DNA from: Tidjanibacter sp.
GTDB lineage: Bacteria; Bacteroidota; Bacteroidia; Bacteroidales; Rikenellaceae
Assembly: GCA_017547065.1 (NCBI GenBank)
Contig: JAFYRC010000241.1
Span: 1-5,321 of the forward strand
Direction: 5' to 3'
Length of the DNA stretch: 5,321 nucleotides
In this document: positions 1 to 5,321 of the stretch, piece after piece
How positions within the stretch are numbered: the stretch's first letter is position 1
Layout of the letters: every line of letters starts with the position of its first letter
Notes under the pieces: generated by a model
Seen by the model: only the letters and a program-made list of their open reading frames with translations
What the model was told of the DNA's origin: nothing
Databases searched by the model: none
Position numbers and translations under genes: made by a program

Positions 1-1
1 C

Positions 2-1183
2 AACAATGCGGGCCACACCGTGGTGTTCGACGGACACAAATATTCGTTGCAGAGTATTCCATCCGGTATTTTCAATCCCAACACCATCAATGTGATGGGT
101 AATGGTATGGTCATCAACCCCGAGTCGGTGGTGGCCGAGTTGGAGAAACTCCACGCACAGGGTATCACTGATTATCAACTCTACATTTCCGACCGCGCGG
201 CTGTGGTTATGCCCTACCACTCGGCCCTCGATGGCGCCTATGAGGCTCTGAAGGGTGGCTCGCAGATTGGTACAACAAAGAAGGGTATCGGTCCCGCTTA
301 CTCGGATAAGTATAGCAGGGTTGGCATTCGTATGGGTGACCTCTTGGAGCCAGAGTATTTCGCCGAGAGGTTGCGTGAGGCTCTGACAATCAAGAATATG
401 GAACTTGGTATGTTGGGCCTTCCTACCTTCGAGTTTGAGGCTGTGTATGCACAGTATATGGAGCTTGCGAAGAAAATTGGCCACATGATTTGCGACACTT
501 CGGCCTTGATTAATAAGGCTTTGGAGAGCGACAAAAAGGTGCTCTTTGAGGGTGCTCAGGGTATGATGCTCTGTATTGACCACGGTACCTATCCTTATGT
601 TACCTCTTCGACTCCTTCGTCGGCAAGCGTTCCTGTTGGTGCAGGCGTATCGCCCAAGTGGATCGACAATGTGTTGGGTGTTGCCAAGGCATACTGCACA
701 AGGGTAGGCGAGGGTCCATTCCCCACCGAGCTCTTCGATCAGAGGGCTACTGATATCCGTGAGAGGGGCCACGAGTATGGCACCGTTACCGGCCGTCCCC
801 GCAGGGTGGGTTGGTTCGACGCAGTGGTGGCTCGCTATGTGAGCAAATTGGCAGGTATCGACTCGTGGGCACTGATGTTGTTTGATGTGCTTTCGGGCTT
901 GGATAAGGTGTCGATTTGTGTGGGCTATGAGGTTGATGGCGAGGTGATTGAGAATCCTCCCGCAACCATTGCTAAACTTGCTCGTTGCAAACCCGTGCTG
1001 ATTGAGTTGGAGGGCTGGCAGGAGGATATTTCGTCGTGCACCTCGTTTGAGGAACTTCCCGCCGCAGCTCAGGCCTATGTGAGGAAGATTGAGGAGGTTA
1101 CCGGAGTGAAAGTGGGCGTTATCTCCGTTGGTGCCGACCGCTCGAAGACCATCATTATTGACGAGAAATTGAAGAATTTTTAA
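2..1183 (+). CDS. purA: Adenylosuccinate synthetase, 5'-truncated by window edge
   Basis: PurA joins IMP and aspartate using GTP to give adenylosuccinate, the first committed step from IMP to AMP in the cytoplasm. The frame is open from base 2 and gives 393 residues. It begins inside the conserved NNAGHT motif, so about 35 N-terminal residues, including the GDEGKGK phosphate loop, lie outside the window; the in-frame GTG at 20 is an internal valine. Visible hallmarks are the IMP-binding [11 protein letters not shown] (about 269-301), FEGAQG (545-562), [11 protein letters not shown] just after it, GPFPTEL, and TGRPRRVGW (788-814). The guanine-recognition segment reads MLFDVLSGL, keeping the Asp but not the TKLD form of E. 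coli. In this respect, and in GWQEDI and SVGADR near the C-terminus, it resembles Bacillus/Clostridia PurA more than the proteobacterial type. Arginine is often encoded by AGG, as in the next two genes. guaB starts 11 nt after the stop. The family assignment is secure; the Firmicutes affinity is from memory. Confidence 0.97.
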   Translation, partial: NNAGHTVVFDGHKYSLQSIPSGIFNPNTINVMGNGMVINPESVVAELEKLHAQGITDYQLYISDRAAVVMPYHSALDGAYEALKGGSQIGTTKKGIGPAYSDKYSRVGIRMGDLLEPEYFAERLREALTIKNMELGMLGLPTFEFEAVYAQYMELAKKIGHMICDTSALINKALESDKKVLFEGAQGMMLCIDHGTYPYVTSSTPSSASVPVGAGVSPKWIDNVLGVAKAYCTRVGEGPFPTELFDQRATDIRERGHEYGTVTGRPRRVGWFDAVVARYVSKLAGIDSWALMLFDVLSGLDKVSICVGYEVDGEVIENPPATIAKLARCKPVLIELEGWQEDISSCTSFEELPAAAQAYVRKIEEVTGVKVGVISVGADRSKTIIIDEKLKNF

Positions 1184-1194
1184 TACATACTACT

Positions 1195-2667
1195 ATGTCG
1201 TTTATTGAAGAAAAAATCGTTCAGGAGGGTGTAACCTTTGATGACGTGTTGCTCATCCCTGCCTACTCGGAAGTCACTCCCAATATGGTGTCGCTCGGTA
1301 GCCGTTTTTCGCGCAACATTCGCATCAACATCCCCGTGGTATCGGCTGCTATGGATACCGTAACCGAGGCTGAAATGGCAATCGCTATCGCTCGTGAGGG
1401 CGGTATCGGTGTGATTCACAAAAATATGTCCATCGCTGCGCAGGCTGCACAGGTGAGGAAAGTGAAGAGGGCCGAGAGTGGTATGATTTATGATCCCGTG
1501 ACCATCTCGAAGGAGGCAACCGTTGGTGACGCTTTGCAGTTGATGAAGGAGAATCACATCGGCGGTATTCCCGTGGTGGATGCGGAGAACAAACTCATCG
1601 GTATTGTTACAAACCGTGACCTCCGTTTCCAGACAGATATGACACTTCCCATTGCGGACGTGATGACTTGCGATAGGCTTGTTACTACCAAGAACCCCGA
1701 CTTGTCGGAGGCTTCGAAGATTTTGCTCAAAAACAAAATTGAGAAACTCCCCGTGGTTGACGAGAATATGCATTTGGTGGGCTTGATCACCTATCGTGAT
1801 ATTACCAAGATTCAGGATTACCCTAATGCTTGTAAGGACGACAAGGGTAGGTTGAGAGTTGCTGCTGGTGTGGGCGTTACTTCCGACACCTTGCAGAGGG
1901 TAGAGGCCTTGGTGGAGGCTGGTGTGGATGCAGTGGTTATCGACACTGCCCACGGTCACTCGGCCAATGTAACTCGCACCTTGAAGGCTGTTAAGGAGGC
2001 ATTCCCCCAGATTGATGTTGTGGTTGGTAATATCGCCACTGCCGAGGCTGCCGAATTCCTCATTCAGGCTGGTGCCGACGGTATCAAGGTGGGTATTGGC
2101 CCCGGCTCGATTTGTACCACCCGTATCGTCGCTGGCGTGGGTGTACCCCAGTTGAGCGCTATTTTCAATGCTGCCCAGGTGGCTCACAAATATGGTGTGC
2201 CCGTGATTGCCGACGGTGGTTTGCGCTACTCGGGTGATGTTGTGAAAGCTATTGCTGCCGGTGGTGACAGCGTGATGATGGGCTCGATGCTGGCAGGCGT
2301 GGAGGAGTCGCCCGGTGAAACCATTATCTACAATGGCCGTAAGTTTAAGTCCTACCGTGGTATGGGCTCCATTGAGGCTATGCAGGCAGGCTCGAAGGAC
2401 CGTTACTTCCAGAGCGAGAAGTGCGACTCCAACAAGTTTGTGCCCGAGGGTATTGTAGCAAGGGTTCCTTATAAGGGTACTTTGAGCGAAACTATCTACC
2501 AGCTCATTGGTGGTCTGCGCTCGGGTATGGGCTACTGCGGTGCTAAGGATATTGAGGCACTCCACGATGCCAAGTTTGTGAAGATTACCTCGGCGGCTGT
2601 GGTGGAGAACCACCCCCACGATGTGACCATCACCAAGGAGGCTCCCAACTACACTCGTGGCGAGTAA
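1195..2667 (+). CDS. guaB: IMP dehydrogenase
   Basis: GuaB oxidises IMP to XMP with NAD+, the rate-limiting entry to guanine nucleotides. The 490-residue length is normal for a bacterial enzyme with a CBS pair. The TIM-barrel begins with [14 protein letters not shown] (residues 14-27). It is interrupted by two CBS domains (about 94-208, with GGIPVVD and EKLPVVD cores), which in this family bind adenine or guanine nucleotides and modulate activity. The barrel resumes with VIDTAHGHS (248-256), the catalytic loop GPGSICTTR (302-310, nucleophile Cys307), [10 protein letters not shown] (339-348), the flap KDRYFQ (401-406, with the Arg-Tyr pair that activates water), and MGYCGA near the C-terminus. 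No key residue is missing. The N-terminus MSFIEEKIV and the C-terminal [14 protein letters not shown] are typical of Bacteroidetes GuaB. The ATG at 1195 follows the purA stop by 11 nt without a Shine-Dalgarno motif, which suits that phylum. It is probably cotranscribed with purA and guaA, and supplies XMP to GuaA directly downstream. Confidence 0.98.
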   Translation: MSFIEEKIVQEGVTFDDVLLIPAYSEVTPNMVSLGSRFSRNIRINIPVVSAAMDTVTEAEMAIAIAREGGIGVIHKNMSIAAQAAQVRKVKRAESGMIYDPVTISKEATVGDALQLMKENHIGGIPVVDAENKLIGIVTNRDLRFQTDMTLPIADVMTCDRLVTTKNPDLSEASKILLKNKIEKLPVVDENMHLVGLITYRDITKIQDYPNACKDDKGRLRVAAGVGVTSDTLQRVEALVEAGVDAVVIDTAHGHSANVTRTLKAVKEAFPQIDVVVGNIATAEAAEFLIQAGADGIKVGIGPGSICTTRIVAGVGVPQLSAIFNAAQVAHKYGVPVIADGGLRYSGDVVKAIAAGGDSVMMGSMLAGVEESPGETIIYNGRKFKSYRGMGSIEAMQAGSKDRYFQSEKCDSNKFVPEGIVARVPYKGTLSETIYQLIGGLRSGMGYCGAKDIEALHDAKFVKITSAAVVENHPHDVTITKEAPNYTRGE

Positions 2668-2700
2668 CGTAAAGACGTAATTTTTAAGACCATATAGATT

Positions 2701-4008
2701 ATGAAACAGGATATGATTGTAATTTTGGACCTCGGTAGCCACCACAATACCGTGGTTGCCAGGGCCATCCGTGCGCTGGGTGTATATAGTGAGATTTATC
2801 CCCACGATATCACTGCCGAGGAGTTGAAGGCGCTGCCCAATGTGAAGGGTGTGATCATCAACGGTGGTGAGAATAATGTAATCGACGGTGTGGAGATTGA
2901 CGTTCTCCCCGAAATCTACGAGGCAGGTTTCCCCGTGATTGCCGCAGGTCACGACAAGGCCCTTTGCGAGGTGAAACTCGCAGAGTTTGCCGACGACGAG
3001 GAGGCTATCAAGGAGGCTGTAAAGAGCTTTGTATTTGACGTTTGCGGTGCCGAGCCCAACTGGAATATGAAGAACTTTGTGAGCGACCAGGTGGAGCTTA
3101 TCCGCCGTCAGGTGGGAGACAAAAAGGTGTTGTTGGCTCTCTCGGGTGGCGTGGACTCGTCGGTGGTTGCTGCTCTGCTGTTGAAGGCCATTGGCGACAA
3201 CCTCGTGTGTGTACACGTTAACCACGGCCTGATGCGTAAAGGCGAGAGTGAGGCTGTTGTGGAGGTATTTGGTAAACAACTTTGCGCCAACCTTGTCTAT
3301 GTGGATGCCACCGACCGCTTCCTCTCGAAACTGGAGGGCGTGGAGGACCCCGAGCAGAAACGTAAAATTATCGGTAGTGAGTTTATCCGTGTGTTTGAGG
3401 AGGAGGCTCGTAAACTCGACGGTATCGACTTCCTCGGTCAGGGTACTATCTATCCCGACATCGTGGAGAGCGGTACAAAGACTGCCAAGATGGTGAAGTC
3501 GCACCACAACGTAGGTGGTCTGCCTGAGGATATGCAGTTCGGCCTCGTTGAGCCCCTCAAACAGCTCTTCAAAGATGAGGTTAGGGCTTGTGGCGTAGAG
3601 CTCGGCCTGCCCTATGAGATGGTATACCGTCAGCCATTCCCCGGTCCCGGTTTGGGCGTAAGGTGCTTGGGCGCTATCACTCGTGATAGGCTTGAGGCTG
3701 TAAGGGAGAGCGACGCAATCCTCCGTGAGGAGTTTGCAAAGGCCGGCCTTGACAAGAAAGTATGGCAGTACTTCACCGTGGTGCCCGACTTCAAGTCGGT
3801 GGGTGTGAGGAACAACGCTCGCAGCTACGATTGGCCCGTGATAATCCGTGCGGTGAACACCATCGACGCAATGACTGCTACTATTGAGCACATCGACTGG
3901 GCAATTCTCGACAAGATTACCAAACGTATTCTCGATGAGGTTCCCACTGTTAACCGTGTGTGCTACGATATGTCGCCCAAGCCGTCGGCTACCATCGAGT
4001 GGGAATAA
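2701..4008 (+). CDS. guaA: GMP synthase with degenerate, truncated glutaminase domain
   Basis: GuaA aminates XMP to GMP with ATP. Normal enzymes (about 510-525 residues) take ammonia from glutamine through an N-terminal class I amidotransferase domain; this protein has only 435. Residues 5-80 still follow that fold (IVILDLGS, LGVYSEIYPHDITAEE, KGVIINGG). However, the usual GSQ reads GSH, and the nucleophile elbow G-I-C-Y-G is AAGHD (81-85, nt 2941-2955), with no cysteine. The region that should hold the catalytic His and Glu (FHPE) is replaced by about 23 mostly charged residues before the linker FVFDVCG. The synthetase half looks complete: P-loop SGGVDSS (148-154), DPEQKRKIIG (216-225), QGTIYPDIVESG, SHHNVGGLPEDM (267-278), RQPFPGPGLGVR (310-321), and C-terminal KPSATIEWE. 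This half looks Clostridia-like. I infer an ammonia-dependent or partner-fed enzyme. The ATG at 2701 was chosen; ATG 2713 is possible. No clear ribosome-binding site precedes either. A terminator follows the stop by about 40 nt. Confidence 0.95.
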   Translation: MKQDMIVILDLGSHHNTVVARAIRALGVYSEIYPHDITAEELKALPNVKGVIINGGENNVIDGVEIDVLPEIYEAGFPVIAAGHDKALCEVKLAEFADDEEAIKEAVKSFVFDVCGAEPNWNMKNFVSDQVELIRRQVGDKKVLLALSGGVDSSVVAALLLKAIGDNLVCVHVNHGLMRKGESEAVVEVFGKQLCANLVYVDATDRFLSKLEGVEDPEQKRKIIGSEFIRVFEEEARKLDGIDFLGQGTIYPDIVESGTKTAKMVKSHHNVGGLPEDMQFGLVEPLKQLFKDEVRACGVELGLPYEMVYRQPFPGPGLGVRCLGAITRDRLEAVRESDAILREEFAKAGLDKKVWQYFTVVPDFKSVGVRNNARSYDWPVIIRAVNTIDAMTATIEHIDWAILDKITKRILDEVPTVNRVCYDMSPKPSATIEWE

Positions 4009-4046
4009 AAGAAATATAGTTGGCGACTGCTGTGTTGCACAGCGAT

Positions 4047-4094
4047 AAAGCCCCTCCTCATTTGCGAAAAGCAAACTGCGGAGGGGCTTTTCTT
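4047..4094 (+). terminator. Intrinsic terminator after guaA
   Basis: An 11-bp perfect stem, AAAGCCCCTCC (4047-4057) with GGAGGGGCTTT (4080-4090), encloses a small 3/4-nt internal loop and an inner 5-bp stem, TTTGC with GCAAA around a GAAAA loop. The run TTTTCTT (4088-4094) follows. It begins 38 nt after the guaA stop and should end the purA-guaB-guaA transcript. The A residues on its left side could also let it act on minus-strand read-through. A short separate hairpin, GCTGTG/CACAGC around TTG (4029-4043), lies immediately upstream; its role is unknown. Confidence 0.9.
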
Positions 4095-4164
4095 GTGTGC
4101 CTTGCATTCATCTTGTTCTATGCTTTTTCTTTCTTTATGGAGGAACTGCGGAGGTCGCTCCATA
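4074..4164. repeat. 11-nt direct repeat with adjacent weak hairpin
   Basis: AACTGCGGAGG occurs at 4074-4084, in the right arm of the guaA terminator, and again at 4144-4154, exactly 70 nt later. The second copy sits in the 15-nt loop of a 7-bp inverted repeat, TATGGAG (4136-4142) with CTCCATA (4158-4164). The repeat is real in the sequence. Whether it is a decayed terminator duplicate, part of a dispersed genomic repeat, or chance cannot be decided from one locus. Confidence 0.45.
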
Positions 4165-4183
4165 CCTATTTATATTAAATAAC

Positions 4184-4213
4184 AGAGGCGGCTGCAGGGT
4201 TGCAACCGCCTCT
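4184..4213 (-). terminator. Probable intrinsic terminator of the mutase gene
   Basis: AGAGGCGG (4184-4191) pairs perfectly with CCGCCTCT (4206-4213). After one C/A mismatch a further 4 bp (TGCA with TGCA) closes on a GGGT loop. Read on the minus strand, the hairpin begins 29 nt beyond the mutase stop codon and is followed by GTTATTTAATATA, a moderately U-rich tail. The plus-strand side is followed by TATTGTC, a poorer tail. The minus orientation is therefore preferred, although a back-up plus-strand role is possible. Confidence 0.72.
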
Positions 4214-4219
4214 TATTGT

Positions 4220-4248
4220 CGTTAGACGTTAGACTTTCGACGTTAGAC
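4220..4248 (-). repeat. GTCTAAC heptamer repeats over the mutase stop codon
   Basis: Read on the minus strand, the segment from 4248 to 4221 consists of four heptamers in phase: GTCTAAC, GTCGAAA, GTCTAAC, GTCTAAC. Three are identical. The first supplies the TAA stop of the mutase gene (4245-4243), and the fourth gives a second in-frame TAA 21 nt later. The third places a TAA in another frame, because a 7-nt period shifts the reading frame at each unit. No protein or RNA function can be assigned. Confidence 0.7.
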
Positions 4249-5319
4249 CAAATTAAGCTCCTTTTTCATCTGCTCAATCTTGGCGTCGAGCGAAGCCGAA
4301 ACGGCGTCGTAGTCTGCGAGCGAAGCCAGAGGCTCCTTCACGCCAAAGTAGAACTTAATCTTGGGCTCGGTACCCGAAGGACGAATCGAAAGAATGGTGC
4401 CGTCGGCAGTGAGGTACTGCAACACGTTACTCTTGTCGATATCCATAGGGGTGGTGGTGCCGGTGGCAACATCCAAAGCCTCGGACGACTGGTAGTCCTT
4501 GATGGTTACGATGGGCGAACCGCAGATGGTCTTGGGAGGATTTGCACGGAAGTCAACCATCATCTGTTTGATCTCGGCAGCGCCCTCCTGGCCCTTGCGA
4601 ACAACCGATACAAGACCCTCCTTGTAGAATCCATACTCTACGTAGAGCTCCTTGATGAGCTTGTAGAGAGTTGTGCCGATGCTCTTTGCCCAAGCAGCTG
4701 CCTCGGCAGCCAACGAGCAAGCCGACACGCCGTCTTTGTCACGCAAGAATGAGCCGGCCAAGAAACCGAAGCTCTCCTCACCACCACCAATATAAACGTT
4801 GCCCTTGGCCTCCTCAGCACGGATAACCTTGGCGATGTTCTTGAAGCCGGTGAGGCAATCGAAGTATTTTACGCCGAAGCTGTTGGCAACGTCAGCCATC
4901 ATCTCGCTAGTTACGATAGTCTTAACGATATACTGTTTGCCGTTCAACATGCCGTTCTCCTTCCAGCGGCGGCACATGTAGTATGTGAGCAGCACGCAGG
5001 TCTGGTTACCGTTCAAGAGAACATAGTTGCCATCCTCGTCGGGTACGGCAATACCAATACGGTCGCTATCGGGGTCGGTAGCCATAACGATCTCAGCGCC
5101 TACCTTACGGCCCAACTCAATGGCCATACGCATTGTAGTTCTCTCCTCGGGGTTGGGCGACTCAACGGTGGGGAAGTTGCCGTCGATGGTCATCTGCTCC
5201 TCCACACAGTGGATGTTGTTGAAACCATAGTTACGCAATGATGCGGGTACCAACTTGTGGCCACAGCCGTGGATGGGGGTGTAGACGATGCTCATATCGC
5301 TAAACTGCTGTGTAGCAGC
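4243..5319 (-). CDS. Phosphoglucomutase/phosphomannomutase family, C-terminal part
   Basis: This alpha-D-phosphohexomutase moves phosphate between C1 and C6 of a hexose (glucose or mannose phosphate), linking glycolysis to nucleotide-sugar and polysaccharide synthesis. The minus frame stays open to the right edge and gives 358 residues. The ATG at 5295 is internal, since the residues before it (TQQFSD) continue the frame into the conserved IVYTPIHG. The N-terminal domain with the phosphoserine loop lies outside the window. Visible motifs are IVYTPIHG, the Mg-binding ATDPDSDRIGIAV (DPDSDR at 5076-5059), TGFKNIAK, the sugar-binding GGGEESFG (4788-4765), and the phosphate-binding RPSGTEPKIKFY (RPSGTEP at 4383-4363). 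No key residue is missing in what is seen. The long-form family (about 560-590 residues, PgcA/PGM2-like) fits best; glucose versus mannose specificity cannot be read. Arginine is CGT/CGC with no AGG noticed, unlike the purine genes. It converges on guaA across a 234-nt gap. Confidence 0.95.
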   Translation of the reverse strand, partial: AATQQFSDMSIVYTPIHGCGHKLVPASLRNYGFNNIHCVEEQMTIDGNFPTVESPNPEERTTMRMAIELGRKVGAEIVMATDPDSDRIGIAVPDEDGNYVLLNGNQTCVLLTYYMCRRWKENGMLNGKQYIVKTIVTSEMMADVANSFGVKYFDCLTGFKNIAKVIRAEEAKGNVYIGGGEESFGFLAGSFLRDKDGVSACSLAAEAAAWAKSIGTTLYKLIKELYVEYGFYKEGLVSVVRKGQEGAAEIKQMMVDFRANPPKTICGSPIVTIKDYQSSEALDVATGTTTPMDIDKSNVLQYLTADGTILSIRPSGTEPKIKFYFGVKEPLASLADYDAVSASLDAKIEQMKKELNLV

Positions 5320-5321
5320 GG

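Noticed and set aside
20..22. GTG as a possible start of purA.
   Set aside because: The frame is open to the left edge and the codons before it encode NNAGHT, a conserved internal motif of PurA.
875..886. Loss of the Lys of the TKLD guanine-recognition motif in PurA as a sign of inactivity.
   Set aside because: Gram-positive PurA proteins such as that of B. subtilis also lack TKLD (NSID there) and keep the Asp, as here.
2667..2690. ACGTAA direct repeat and T run between guaB and guaA as a possible internal terminator.
   Set aside because: No stable stem can be formed before the T run; only a 4-bp ACGT self-complement is available.
1180..4107. A 975-codon open frame on the minus strand opposite guaB and guaA.
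   Set aside because: It lies exactly in codon register with guaB and guaA, exists only because those genes lack TTA, CTA and TCA codons, and its translation shows no recognisable domain and an excess of His, Leu and Thr typical of antisense reading.
4137..4178. A 13-codon open frame beginning ATGGAGGAACTG in the intergenic gap.
   Set aside because: Too short, no ribosome-binding context, and it overlaps the repeat and hairpin structure between two terminators.
4216..4752. A 178-codon plus-strand open frame opposite the mutase gene.
   Set aside because: It is in register with the minus-strand mutase codons, which carry clear family motifs; its own translation is featureless.
5293..5295. ATG as the start of the mutase gene.
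   Set aside because: The frame continues upstream to the window edge and the family needs an N-terminal domain with the active-site serine before this point.
4026..5313. ACTGCTGTGT found both after guaA (4026-4035) and inside the mutase gene (5304-5313).
   Set aside because: A single 10-nt match with one copy in coding sequence; the flanks differ and chance is adequate.

Overview
The window holds three same-strand purine nucleotide genes followed by a convergent sugar-phosphate gene. On the plus strand lie purA (5'-truncated by the window edge, 2-1183), guaB (1195-2667) and guaA (2701-4008). On the minus strand is the C-terminal part of a phosphoglucomutase/phosphomannomutase-family gene (4243-5319, continuing past the right edge). 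No RNA gene, insertion sequence, CRISPR array or phage gene is visible.

The likely host is a member of the Bacteroidetes, probably Bacteroidales. The IMP dehydrogenase reads like the Bacteroidetes form at both ends, the junctions upstream of guaB and guaA lack a clear Shine-Dalgarno sequence, and the mutase resembles the long phospho-sugar mutases of that phylum. This is judged from remembered family sequences, not from a search. PurA and the synthetase half of GuaA look more like Firmicutes/Clostridia proteins, so the cluster may be mosaic.

The three plus-strand genes are separated by 11 and 32-33 nt and look like one transcription unit. They sit at the IMP branch point: PurA commits IMP to AMP, while GuaB and GuaA take IMP to XMP and then GMP. 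A strong intrinsic terminator (4047-4094) closes the unit. A second hairpin (4184-4213) fits as the terminator of the convergent mutase gene. The 234-nt gap between the two genes also carries an 11-nt direct repeat and a small array of GTCTAAC heptamers that overlaps the mutase stop codon.

The most notable feature is GuaA. It is only 435 residues long, and its N-terminal class I glutamine amidotransferase domain is reduced to a remnant. The nucleophile-elbow cysteine is replaced, and the segment carrying the catalytic His/Glu is missing. The ATP pyrophosphatase and dimerisation domains look complete. The simplest reading is a GMP synthase that cannot hydrolyse glutamine itself and uses free ammonia or ammonia from a partner.
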